Source of the DNA: Treponema peruense
GTDB taxonomy: Bacteria; Spirochaetota; Spirochaetia; Treponematales; Treponemataceae
Length of the DNA stretch: 64,000 nt
Assembly (NCBI RefSeq): GCF_016117655.1
Contig: NZ_CP064936.1
Span: 2,604,001-2,668,000 of the forward strand
Reading direction: 5' to 3'
Position 1 is the first letter of the stretch. Each line of letters begins with the position of its first letter. Shown here piece after piece: positions 41,590 through 50,541 of the stretch. Both the position numbers and the translations under genes were made by a program. The notes under the pieces were generated by a model. That model ran no database searches. It was not told the DNA's origin and worked only from the letters and a program-made list of their open reading frames with translations.

Positions 41590-42591
41590 TTAGTTTGCCA
41601 CGGAAGGAAAACTAACGACTTTCTTTCCTTCAAATAAAAAAACAGGATATTCTTCCACAGGTTTATTCCTCATAAAAGAGCGGTAATAGGTTTGAATATA
41701 TAAAAAAATCTCATTTTTTCTTTCAAGCAAAGCATGAATAAAAATAGTTATGTAAGGTGCGGCCTTCTTTCCCCCAATCATCCACTGATTCTGTGATTTA
41801 AAGAAATCTTTTTCATTACATTGTCCAAGATTTAAGGCTTTAATTAACGCATTATCAATTATTGCACGAAACGGTTCGACCATATCACATACCAGAGACT
41901 TTCTGTTAAAGAACTCACGGTGTAAAATTCCAACATAAGTATCAAATCCGTACATTTCCAAAAGACCATCAATCAAATTAAATAAAAGAGAATATCCAAT
42001 ATCTAAAAGACAATTTATCATATCCTGCTTTACTCGGGGGCGTCTTGCTTTCCAGTCATAGTCTTTAAATAACTGCCCAAAATAAATTCTGGCAGAAGTA
42101 CCTTCCAACCCCATTATTTCTTCAAGTTTTAAATCAGGTAAAAGAACTTTTTTCTCATTTACTTCAAGTGTAGCTATCACTTTTTTCAGCTCAGAAGATT
42201 TTTCCCGTATTTTTTTTAGTACAGCATTCTGATTATGTATTTTATTTGAAATAATATGGGCACCAAGTTCAAACGATTGATATTCATATTGTTTTCTACG
42301 AAGAATTACATTTCCTTCTGCTCTTGCTGGCAACATAGCATACGGTCGCAAAGTGTAAGACATAAAAATTATTGAAAAACAGAATTTTTTTGCACGTTCC
42401 AAAAGTCCGCTTGTAACACAAATATGACCTGAAACAAACAGCGCAAAAAGAAGATAGCAGGTTGACTGGTGTTTTATCTTACCTTCTTTATTCAGAATAA
42501 TAATATTGTCATTTTTAAAACTGACTTTTTCACCCTCTTCCAGCAATACAAACAAAATCTGCTTATGCTCAAAATCTTTTGTACTAATCAT
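41590..42591 (-). CDS. cas1: CRISPR integrase Cas1
   Basis: This 333-residue Cas1 inserts spacers at the leader-repeat junction. The metal-binding residues are E163 (MGLEGTSARIYF), H224 (GILHREFF) and D236/E239 (CDMVEPFRAIID). The N-terminal beta domain and alpha-helical C-domain are complete. It lies 12 bases after cas4, so the adaptation genes form one unit. Confidence 0.96.
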   Translation of the reverse strand: MISTKDFEHKQILFVLLEEGEKVSFKNDNIIILNKEGKIKHQSTCYLLFALFVSGHICVTSGLLERAKKFCFSIIFMSYTLRPYAMLPARAEGNVILRRKQYEYQSFELGAHIISNKIHNQNAVLKKIREKSSELKKVIATLEVNEKKVLLPDLKLEEIMGLEGTSARIYFGQLFKDYDWKARRPRVKQDMINCLLDIGYSLLFNLIDGLLEMYGFDTYVGILHREFFNRKSLVCDMVEPFRAIIDNALIKALNLGQCNEKDFFKSQNQWMIGGKKAAPYITIFIHALLERKNEIFLYIQTYYRSFMRNKPVEEYPVFLFEGKKVVSFPSVAN

Positions 42592-42603
42592 AAACGCAAC
42601 TCC

Positions 42604-43161
42604 TTATGCAAGCGGTCTGTCACAAAAATTACTGTAAATGCAAAAAGCGCATTTCTTTTCATTCTGCGGAATAAAGTCGTCAGGATTAAAATTCTGTATT
42701 TCTTTTATTGTTTCCTTAAATTTCGCAAACATTTGAGGATTTTTTTCTGGAAGTTCAACAGGATACACTTTGTTGTCATCGCTGGAATAAAAGCGAATTT
42801 GCTTTACATTGTACCCCATCTCGCGCAAACAAAAATATTGCGCATAAAGCTGAAAAACGTAACCGTCATAAATTGTTTTGATTGATTTTTTACGTTCTGT
42901 TAGCAATCCCTTATCAATATCAAAGATATCAATCTTACCGCAAAGTTTGTATTCATCAGAATATACATCGATTGCCTGCAGAATATTTTTGTGGGTGGAA
43001 TACCGCTTTTCGTCTACAGCCTCATGTACCGCCCGGCCATTCATCTGCACATCATCGTAATAAAGTCGCTCAGAAAGTCCCCCGTACAGCTGATGAAAAT
43101 AAATGGAAAGCGGACAAAAAATAAAATCGTTCAGGTAAGTTATGCGTAAGTAGGATTCCAA
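42604..43161 (-). CDS. cas4: CRISPR exonuclease Cas4
   Basis: This 185-residue Cas4 trims prespacers and sets PAM orientation. The iron-sulfur cysteines are present (C16 and C171, C174, C180), as are the RecB-type nuclease residues in GRAVHEAVD, KIDIFDID and the Gln-rich YVFQLYAQYFCL. It follows the rhuM gene after 13 bases. Cas4 is standard in type V-A. Confidence 0.94.
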   Translation of the reverse strand: MESYLRITYLNDFIFCPLSIYFHQLYGGLSERLYYDDVQMNGRAVHEAVDEKRYSTHKNILQAIDVYSDEYKLCGKIDIFDIDKGLLTERKKSIKTIYDGYVFQLYAQYFCLREMGYNVKQIRFYSSDDNKVYPVELPEKNPQMFAKFKETIKEIQNFNPDDFIPQNEKKCAFCIYSNFCDRPLA

Positions 43162-43174
43162 TACAACCTCCCGG

Positions 43175-44215
43175 TTAAGATTGTTTCTTTATTGTTTTCT
43201 TTGGGGCTTCCAACTTCTCCAGTTTACCAATTGATTCTAAAAAATCTTTTTCAACTGGAGATGCTTCAATTTCAAGGCGCTTCTGATATTTTTTATATTC
43301 TTGATGAGCTTTTTCGATAGCCTGACCATGAGAAACTTTTCCACTTGTAGAAAGAATCTCTTTTCGCGTCATTTTCAAATAATCGTCAATTGTTACAAGC
43401 CAGTCTTTCATGTACATAGGCTCCTGATTCAAAGCCATAACTTCTGCAATATCCAGGTATGCAGTAACAATCTTATTCAAAGCATCAAGTTCTGGTTCGG
43501 AAAGATAGTTCTTTGCAATCTCTGTATCACTCTGCTTTATGTGAGTTCCGCTCCATGATGTAAGCCCCATATTCTGTTGTTCACCATCTGCACGCTGATA
43601 AATGATTTCTGCCGCAGTGTGTTTGTGAGCTGCCCAATGCATTTTGTTTTGCACCTGCTTAAAAAAAGTTTGTGAAAGTTCAGATTTAGGGTTGTAATCA
43701 ATGCTTGTTGAATAAATATCAAGGACTTTGCGCCAAAAAACTTTTTCGGAAGAACGAATATCGCGAATACGCGCAAGAAGTTCTTCAAAATAGTTCCCTC
43801 CGCCCAAATTTTTGAGCCGTTCATCATCCATGGCAAAACCTTTTTTCATATATTCTTTTAATATGTTTGTGGCCCATATTCTGAATTGAGTGCCACGCAA
43901 GGAATTAACCCTGTAACCAACAGAAATAATCATATCCAGATTATAAAAGTCCACATTATAATTTTTGCCATCTTTGGCAGTGTAGGCAAAATTTGCCCAT
44001 ACTGAGTTCTTATCCAGTTCACCTTCTTTTAACACATTACGAATATGTTTTCCGATAACGCTTCTGTCTCGACCAAAGAGTTCTGCCATCTGATCAATAG
44101 AAAGCCAAACTGTATCATTATCAAAAGTAACTTCTATTTTTGTTACACCATCAGAAGTGGTGTACATGAGAATTTTTGATTTATTTTGAGAAGGTGTAAT
44201 TTCTGATTTCTGCAT
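43175..44215 (-). CDS. rhuM: RhuM-family protein inserted in the cas operon
   Basis: This 346-residue protein belongs to the virulence RhuM family (named after the Salmonella SPI-3 gene): VWLSIDQMAELFGRDRSVIGKHI (helix-turn-helix-like), SVWANFAYTAKDGKNYNVDFYNLDMIISVGYRV, GTQFRIWATNILKEYM, then FEELLARIRDIRSSEKVFWRKVLDIY. Function is unknown; such genes occur in pathogenicity and defence islands and beside restriction systems. The start at 44215 has GGAG six bases upstream. It is 13 bases before cas4, so it is co-transcribed with the cas genes. It is not a usual member of type V-A loci. Confidence 0.85.
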   Translation of the reverse strand: MQKSEITPSQNKSKILMYTTSDGVTKIEVTFDNDTVWLSIDQMAELFGRDRSVIGKHIRNVLKEGELDKNSVWANFAYTAKDGKNYNVDFYNLDMIISVGYRVNSLRGTQFRIWATNILKEYMKKGFAMDDERLKNLGGGNYFEELLARIRDIRSSEKVFWRKVLDIYSTSIDYNPKSELSQTFFKQVQNKMHWAAHKHTAAEIIYQRADGEQQNMGLTSWSGTHIKQSDTEIAKNYLSEPELDALNKIVTAYLDIAEVMALNQEPMYMKDWLVTIDDYLKMTRKEILSTSGKVSHGQAIEKAHQEYKKYQKRLEIEASPVEKDFLESIGKLEKLEAPKKTIKKQS

Positions 44216-44227
44216 ACATATCTCCAT

Positions 44228-44302
44228 TTAATTATAAGTAATATCCCACACAAGCGGAACATGATCGCTGTATTGTTTCCATATTCCGCCGTTTCTTTTC
44301 GT
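44228..44302 (-). pseudogene. C-terminal vestige of an endonuclease/exonuclease/phosphatase-like protein
   Basis: Directly after the cas12a stop and in the same frame, 24 codons read through to TAA: GGIWKQYSDHVPLVWDITYN. The SDHxPL motif followed by a strand is the typical end of EEP-fold nucleases (ExoIII-like), where Asp-His is catalytic. No upstream part exists; the segment begins right at the cas12a end. It marks a deletion or recombination junction between cas12a and rhuM. Confidence 0.5.
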
Positions 44303-47300
44303 TTATTTGTTATATTCATTTTCCTGTGCAAAACGGAACCAGTCGGCATTGGAAATTTTCATATCTACCTTTTTCAACTGGTCTTCAGGAGTTTTGTCAA
44401 AAGCTTTTAGCAAATACAAACCTTTTAACGCAATATGATATGCACCGTTTGCATCTGCATCTTTTGGAAGTTTTGCATTATTGCCTAGCTTTTCCTGCTC
44501 GCGACTGTCAAAGAAATTGGCGCTTTCTGACATAACCGGAGAAATAATATAATCATCACCAGTTTTTGCGTCGCTGTTACGCATCTGCAAAACCAGTTTG
44601 AATAATACAAGCAGTTTATCCCAGAAATCTGCAATTTCTTTTGCAGGTTTTTCGCCAGCTTTTAAAGCTGCTCCAACTTCCAAAATTGAATCAAGAATAT
44701 TGTTGCCATTCTGATAATCAAATTCTCTAAAAAGAGTTTTGAATTCTTCTGTAAGGTTTTCGATATGCTTAGAAGCTTTTCCTTTTCCGCAGAATTGAAT
44801 ACGCTTTCCATTTGAATAAACAGTCCACTTTGTTCTGCTCATTTCTTGAGCGTCTTTCCTGTTGAAATTCTTGTAATCAAAAGTAAAAGCAAACATCTGT
44901 TTTTCTTCATCAAAGCAAATGCTGTCAAACTTAGCAAAGAAATCTCGCTTTTTCTGAACATTTGTAAGGTTTGTCATATCAAGAAGATTTGCAAAACCTG
45001 TAGCTGGATCAATTTTTGAAGTATAGCCTGCCGGAACATAGAACAGAAAACCGCTCTGTTTTCCTAAATCTTTAAAAGCTTCCAATTTGTCTGTTAGTTG
45101 ATACGCATTTAGAACTCCACCTGGTTCAGTTACTTTTCTATCTTTGAAAACTAGATAATTAAGTTTATCAATAAACATGTGTTCAAATTTCTGATATACT
45201 TGTCTCTCAACTGCAAAACGTCCTCGTTTAAAACCGAAGTTCAAATCTTCCATTACCACAATTGCGTTATTATCTACCATAAGTGTTGCAATCTCATGTA
45301 CAACAGCAGAAAGATAACCTTCTTTTAGTTCTTTTATATTGCCGATTGTCTGCCAGTTTTTTCGTGCCTTATCACGGTCGCCTTCTTTTTGTACAAGTTT
45401 CCCTTGATAATCAATTAAACGTTTTTGTTGTTCCACAAGATTCAATGTCTTCTGTAGTTCAATCTCACCTTTCTGATTAATTAATGATAAATAAATTAAG
45501 TTTCGTTCTCCACGGTCAAGACCAATTATCTTAATTTCCGAGTTATTTTTTATTTTTTCTAAAACCCTGTCATTAAATTTTTTTCCTGTTATTTCTTGTG
45601 CTTTAAAATTCAAAGATATTGGGCAATGAAATAAATATGTATCCTGTGTAAAATGTCTATCCTTTATAATTCTGTGAGGAGCAGCTCTATATTTTACCTT
45701 TCCAGAAGATAAAAGCTCTTGTGCTTCATCAGAAATTGTATCAGTCTTTCCATTTAATTTTTGATAGATCTCCTGGTAGATTTCTTCTGGAATAGTTTCA
45801 TAGATTTCTTTGTTGCCTTTAACTTCTTTCAGATATGTTCTGTTGACAATAAAAGAATTCTTTTCGTGTATTGTAGCATTTTCCTCTTCCAAACTCTTTG
45901 GTCTAAAGAATAACTCGGCTCCTCCGCTTAATTGTAAAACGACATCATCAAGATTTTCTTTACTGAAAAGATTTTCCCAATAAAGAGTATGCATATTTTT
46001 TCTTCCTGTAGAACCATTTCCTCCGTCTTTACCAGTTGAAAAGTCTTTATTATAAATTTGGAACAAAAAGAGTTTTCCTTCATCTACAAGAGTCATCAGA
46101 TTATCAAAATTAATACGTTCTGTTTTAAGTTGATAACATGACCTCATTGTATCAGCGTAGAATTCAGAAATATCTGCATAATCTTTAGTTTCTTTCCAGC
46201 AAAAATTGTAATGTTTGTATGAATCGTGTCGTGAGAATCCTAATTTAAAATAGTCAATCAATTTAATAAGAGATTTCTTGTACACTTCAAGATTCTTCTC
46301 TCGATATTCGGTTTTAAATAAACCTTTGTCATAAATATCTATAACTGATTCTATCGGTAAGTCATATGTACTTACAGCAGGTGCATAAGCAGTTCCTTTT
46401 GATCGAATAAACAGTCTTGGTGTATTTTTATTATCAGGTTTTTGGAAATCATAAACAATTTTTTCTATCATAGTATTTCCATTTTGATAAATAGAATCTA
46501 TGTCAGTTTTATCTAGTTTTTTATTAATAATTCCAAGATAAAAACAAGAATCAGATTTAAAAATGTGAGCCGCTTTACTTCCATAATCAGTTCCCCAACC
46601 AGAAAGCAGAGAACTGCAATCAAAATTAAGTTTTATTTTTTTAATTTCGCCAACTTTCTTTGTAACAAAATTTCGTGTTTTATTGTAAAGAGACATTATT
46701 TCACTCAAGATTTGCAAATATTCATCATAAGAAGAATAGAACATCTCGTCTTTTAAAGCATCACCTTTGTAGTCAACAAGTTTTAAATAATGAAAAAGAT
46801 TTTGTACAGCGTCTAAATACTCTTTTATTGGAATTGAAGCATTTTTTTCTTGTTGCAAGTCCTTGATATTATCAAAGTCAATTCTGATATACGTGCTTTT
46901 CACATCTTCAATTAAATTTGAAACAACTTTCTCATAAGTTCCGTCTGGCTTCTTTTGTTGTCGTATTTCGTTTAAATTGAAATATGAATTGATGCTAATT
47001 CTTTTATTAAACTCAATATTATTTTTATCAGCCCAAATATCATAAGCAGACTGCAAATCAATTAGTGAATAATCATTTTTAGCAATTTTCTTTGTAAGAT
47101 CCTCTAATTTCTTTTCAGATAAAGTTTTTTCTCCTTTCTCTTTTTCAAATATACACTCCGAAAGCAAAGACCAGTTACCATACACTGACTGAGAAAATGC
47201 AGTTAACGATTTTGCAGGAACAAATATTTTTTCAAGATTATATGCATTATGCTGTTTATATAAATCTGCAATTTTATCAATAATACTAGAAATGCATTTT

Positions 47301-48307
47301 GCATTAAAAGCTTGAACAGCCAAATATACTTCTTTACTGTCATTAAAAACTTCTGGAATAAATGATACTTTTTCTTTATCGCTTAAAATCTGTTTGTAAA
47401 GAAAAGTCATTCTTTGTTTAAGCTCATTTTTTCTTTCAGGAGGCAAACCTTGACGTAAAAGGTTTATGGCTTCATTTATTCCCTGTTTTCTTGGAATACC
47501 TTCTTTTTCAGGGATTCCTCCAATAATTATGTTATAGAAATCTATCCCTTTCTGTGAAAGTACATTATTAAAACCATTTATAGTGAATATGTCTTTTAAT
47601 TTTTTTCCACTCAAGTCATTTTTCAACTGGTTTTCAGTATCATCGATAATTTTAGGAAAGTTTTTTGATAGATACTCAAAAACCTTTATATTGGCAACAT
47701 ATTTTGGAAAGTTTTCATTCACAATACGGTTACTTATTGCAGTACTTTTATCTTCTGCACTATAAATAGTTTTTCTGTTTTCATGGAAATTAGTAAAATA
47801 TGTGCAAAACTGGTGGAACTTAGCAAGGGCCTCTTCTTTTTGTGTAATTATTCCAGAAGTGTCTTTCTTGATTGCTTCAGGAAGAAGATCTTCTATTAAT
47901 TCCTTTTTGAATAGTTTTTCATATACAGGGTCTTTATTATCCTTATCGCCTGTAAATAACTGTACGATCTTCTTACGCATTTCCTTTTGCTGAGCTTCAA
48001 GGACTTTTTTACATTTAGCTTTCAATAATTTATCTTTTTGATTTTTTTGATATTCATTCAAAGCATTAAAAAGATTTGTCCAATCTAAAGATACTTTATC
48101 TAGTCTTTCAGCAATAAAGCTTCGATGAAAATCATCAATCAAGTTCTTAACTTCCACATAGGCTGCAGCTCTTCCATAGTCATTTTCCATCAAATGATAT
48201 TCTTTTATTTTGTCTTCTGTCTTTCCAACAGGAATCAACTTATTACGCAAAGTCTTTGACAGGGAATATCCGTTTTTCTGTCCGCAAAATTCATCAATTG
48301 TTCTCAT
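44303..48307 (-). CDS. cas12a: CRISPR effector nuclease Cas12a (Cpf1)
   Basis: This 1334-residue protein is a full-length Cas12a. RuvC residues are D931 (IIGLDRGERNL), E1020 (VVMEDLNFGFKRGRF) and D1285 (DADANGAYHIALKG); the Nuc-domain Arg is R1243 (QMRNSDAKTG). Residues for crRNA self-processing appear conserved around H814 and K882 (IIKDRHF). At the PAM-contacting site, the Lys of the family motif (PKVFFS in FnCas12a) is Arg here (R631 in TPRLFIRS). Upstream GGGAG gives a good ribosome binding site. It should make its own crRNAs from the downstream array and cut T-rich-PAM DNA; PAM details may differ. Confidence 0.98.
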   Translation of the reverse strand: MRTIDEFCGQKNGYSLSKTLRNKLIPVGKTEDKIKEYHLMENDYGRAAAYVEVKNLIDDFHRSFIAERLDKVSLDWTNLFNALNEYQKNQKDKLLKAKCKKVLEAQQKEMRKKIVQLFTGDKDNKDPVYEKLFKKELIEDLLPEAIKKDTSGIITQKEEALAKFHQFCTYFTNFHENRKTIYSAEDKSTAISNRIVNENFPKYVANIKVFEYLSKNFPKIIDDTENQLKNDLSGKKLKDIFTINGFNNVLSQKGIDFYNIIIGGIPEKEGIPRKQGINEAINLLRQGLPPERKNELKQRMTFLYKQILSDKEKVSFIPEVFNDSKEVYLAVQAFNAKCISSIIDKIADLYKQHNAYNLEKIFVPAKSLTAFSQSVYGNWSLLSECIFEKEKGEKTLSEKKLEDLTKKIAKNDYSLIDLQSAYDIWADKNNIEFNKRISINSYFNLNEIRQQKKPDGTYEKVVSNLIEDVKSTYIRIDFDNIKDLQQEKNASIPIKEYLDAVQNLFHYLKLVDYKGDALKDEMFYSSYDEYLQILSEIMSLYNKTRNFVTKKVGEIKKIKLNFDCSSLLSGWGTDYGSKAAHIFKSDSCFYLGIINKKLDKTDIDSIYQNGNTMIEKIVYDFQKPDNKNTPRLFIRSKGTAYAPAVSTYDLPIESVIDIYDKGLFKTEYREKNLEVYKKSLIKLIDYFKLGFSRHDSYKHYNFCWKETKDYADISEFYADTMRSCYQLKTERINFDNLMTLVDEGKLFLFQIYNKDFSTGKDGGNGSTGRKNMHTLYWENLFSKENLDDVVLQLSGGAELFFRPKSLEEENATIHEKNSFIVNRTYLKEVKGNKEIYETIPEEIYQEIYQKLNGKTDTISDEAQELLSSGKVKYRAAPHRIIKDRHFTQDTYLFHCPISLNFKAQEITGKKFNDRVLEKIKNNSEIKIIGLDRGERNLIYLSLINQKGEIELQKTLNLVEQQKRLIDYQGKLVQKEGDRDKARKNWQTIGNIKELKEGYLSAVVHEIATLMVDNNAIVVMEDLNFGFKRGRFAVERQVYQKFEHMFIDKLNYLVFKDRKVTEPGGVLNAYQLTDKLEAFKDLGKQSGFLFYVPAGYTSKIDPATGFANLLDMTNLTNVQKKRDFFAKFDSICFDEEKQMFAFTFDYKNFNRKDAQEMSRTKWTVYSNGKRIQFCGKGKASKHIENLTEEFKTLFREFDYQNGNNILDSILEVGAALKAGEKPAKEIADFWDKLLVLFKLVLQMRNSDAKTGDDYIISPVMSESANFFDSREQEKLGNNAKLPKDADANGAYHIALKGLYLLKAFDKTPEDQLKKVDMKISNADWFRFAQENEYNK

Positions 48308-48349
48308 AACTGCTCCCGTTTATTAGTTTTCATCAAATTACATCTAATA

Positions 48350-48367
48350 TATACTGAATCCAGTATA
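48350..48367. promoter_or_regulatory. Palindrome upstream of cas12a
   Basis: TATACTG (48350-48356) and CAGTATA (48361-48367) form a perfect 7-bp inverted repeat, 43 bases before the cas12a start on the minus strand, inside the likely promoter. It is a candidate operator. The HTH-like RhuM protein of the same operon is one possible ligand, which is speculation. Confidence 0.45.
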
Positions 48368-48405
48368 ACACTATATTAGTATGATATCACCAAAATTAAA
48401 TAAAA

Positions 48406-48449
48406 AAGCACCCCTAAAATTGAACTGGTATCCAACTTCAGGGGTGCTT
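48406..48449 (-). terminator. Rho-independent terminator of the GH31 gene
   Basis: AAGCACCCCT and AGGGGTGCTT pair perfectly (48406-48415, 48440-48449) with TTTTTT following on the minus strand. It separates the GH31 gene from the cas12a promoter. Confidence 0.88.
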
Positions 48450-48471
48450 CTCATTTTTTCTGCCTACTTCT

Positions 48472-50484
48472 TTACTTTATCTCACGCATTCCTTCGTTAA
48501 GATTTATTTTGCGGCTGTAACCGTCGTCGGTGTACAATTCGCAGGATTTTGCGTCTCCTACAAGATATGCGCTGTTCATGTCTATCTGTTCGCTGCTGAG
48601 TGCACTCTTAAAGAGCGGCACGGCGCGACCTTTTTTTACAAAGAACACAACTGTTTCGAGCGGAATCTCTACAAAGTGGTCACCGGCGCTCATTGGTTTT
48701 TGTTCGGCACGGCTGTCTGACCACGTTACCATTGTCATGTCTTCGGGAAGATATACGTAGCGGCCTTCTGCATTCTGTGTGTAGACAGGTGCAAGAAGAA
48801 TATCACTTCCTACCATAAGTTCATCTTCTGTACAAACTGCGCGCCTGTCATTCGGATAGTCAAACGCAAGCGGCCTTATGTAACTGTCACCGTTAACAGC
48901 TGCCTTTACAAACTCACTGTAAATGTAAGGAAGAAGTGCATATCTCAAATCAATTATGCTTTTGAATTCCTCGGGATTTTTAAAGCTGTAACATTCCTGA
49001 AGGCGTGTGTTCCATGCAGAATGGTTTCTCATAAGAGGCGTAAAGTCACCAAGAGCAAGCCATCTCATAAGAAGATCGCGCGAAGTACTGTCACCAAAAC
49101 CGCCAATGTCTGCCCCGGAATAAAGGAAGCCGCACATGTTCACTCCAGGAAGCATTTTTATTTCCTGCAGAAGATGCGACCAGGTAGAAGCATTGTCACC
49201 TGTCCATATTCCGCCGTAACGGTGTGCTCCTATTGCAGACGCGCGTGAATAAATGAGCATGCGCTTGTCCGGACTGATTTTTTCAAGTCCTTCACCTGCA
49301 GCACGCGTCATCCACGCTCCGTAAAGATTGTGTATCTTGTCGTGGCGGATTTTTTCGTCCGGGTTTGAAGAGCCGGGCACTCTGTGATAAAAGCGCTTGT
49401 AGTCTTCGAGCTGGTTGAATGTACTTCCCGAAATTGGTGTAAATTCAAAGAAAGTCTGAATATCAAGATTCTTTCCCTTGTAGCTTTCGAGTTTGTCAAA
49501 CGCTTCTTTAAGGCTGTCGTCTGAATAGAACATGGCAGGTTCATTCATGTCGTTCCAGAAACCTTCAATTCCCTGATCTGTAAGAATTTTATATTTTGAA
49601 CCGAACCATTCGCGTGCCTGTGGATTAAAAAAGTCCGTAAAGTGCGAACGTCCCGGCCATACACCTGCTGCATAAGGCGTACCGTCTTCTTTTGTTGCAA
49701 AGTATCCGTTTTTTACGCCTTCTTCATAAACATCATAACCTTCCTTAACCTTAACTCCGGCGTCAATAATCGGAATAAGATGCATTCCGTCTTTTTTAAG
49801 CTCAGCCGACAATCCCTTAAGGTCAGAAAATTTTTCTTTGTCTACAGTAAAGTCCATGTAGTCGGTCATGTAATCTATGTCGAGTACAACACTGTCCAGC
49901 GGAATATTCAGCTCGCGGTACTTTCTGACAACTTCGCGAACATCGGCTTCGGTCTTGTACCCCCAGCGGCTCTGCTGGTAACCGAATGCCCATCTTGGCG
50001 GAATATAACTCTGGCCTATAAGCGCGCGGAACTGTCTTGTTATATCAGTAAGCACATTTTTTGCATTGTCTGACGGAAAAATAACGTAGACTTCAACACC
50101 GGTATCTTCTGTTTTAACAGTCATTACATCCTGATCTGTCCAGCCAATGTCAAATTCAATTCTTGAAGCTGTGTCAAAGAAGATTCCGAACGGATTTTTT
50201 CCGAACACGAGCAGAAAGTTGTGGGCACCGTACATTGATGGTGTATTTTCACTCTGATTGGGACAATCCAGACACCAGCTTACATACTTAAAGCCACGCT
50301 TGTTCATTCCGCGTACACTTTCGCCCAGACCAAACACGATATCTGTTTTTTCCAGATTATAGTTCCACGTGAACGGCCATTCAGACTCAATTTTTCCTAC
50401 GGGGAACTCCGACTTGCACAGAGAAAACTTCTCGACCACGGCTCCGGTAAAAACAGGTGCTCCAAAAGAAAATTTATTCGTCAT
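48472..50484 (-). CDS. GH31 alpha-glucosidase
   Basis: This 670-residue enzyme has the GH31 signature with nucleophile D312 in WNDMNEP and acid/base D430 in GGIWTGDNASTW, a N-terminal beta-sandwich and C-terminal beta domains (LAPVYTQNAEGRYVYLP). It lacks a signal peptide, so it acts on imported oligosaccharides, most likely releasing glucose from maltooligosaccharides or isomaltose; xylosidase activity cannot be excluded. It is divergent from an AraC regulator that probably controls it, and ends in a strong terminator. Confidence 0.9.
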   Translation of the reverse strand: MTNKFSFGAPVFTGAVVEKFSLCKSEFPVGKIESEWPFTWNYNLEKTDIVFGLGESVRGMNKRGFKYVSWCLDCPNQSENTPSMYGAHNFLLVFGKNPFGIFFDTASRIEFDIGWTDQDVMTVKTEDTGVEVYVIFPSDNAKNVLTDITRQFRALIGQSYIPPRWAFGYQQSRWGYKTEADVREVVRKYRELNIPLDSVVLDIDYMTDYMDFTVDKEKFSDLKGLSAELKKDGMHLIPIIDAGVKVKEGYDVYEEGVKNGYFATKEDGTPYAAGVWPGRSHFTDFFNPQAREWFGSKYKILTDQGIEGFWNDMNEPAMFYSDDSLKEAFDKLESYKGKNLDIQTFFEFTPISGSTFNQLEDYKRFYHRVPGSSNPDEKIRHDKIHNLYGAWMTRAAGEGLEKISPDKRMLIYSRASAIGAHRYGGIWTGDNASTWSHLLQEIKMLPGVNMCGFLYSGADIGGFGDSTSRDLLMRWLALGDFTPLMRNHSAWNTRLQECYSFKNPEEFKSIIDLRYALLPYIYSEFVKAAVNGDSYIRPLAFDYPNDRRAVCTEDELMVGSDILLAPVYTQNAEGRYVYLPEDMTMVTWSDSRAEQKPMSAGDHFVEIPLETVVFFVKKGRAVPLFKSALSSEQIDMNSAYLVGDAKSCELYTDDGYSRKINLNEGMREIK

Positions 50485-50500
50485 AAATAAGATTATATTC

Positions 50501-50530
50501 TTGAAAATCCCTTTTGAATAGTGCTATAAT
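50501..50530 (+). promoter_or_regulatory. Sigma-70-type promoter of the AraC gene
   Basis: TTGAAA (50501-50506) and a perfect TATAAT (50525-50530) are 18 bases apart. The start would be at about 50537, five bases before the ATG, leaving no room for a Shine-Dalgarno sequence. Confidence 0.7.
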
Positions 50531-50541
50531 TATCTCAAAAT

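Noticed and set aside
41139-48367. Match between the pseudo-spacer after the leader hairpin and the cas12a promoter
   Set aside because: Visual comparison of the bases after GTTGTAC on the minus strand with 48308-48405 found no seed match, so CreR-like self-repression is not supported by sequence here.
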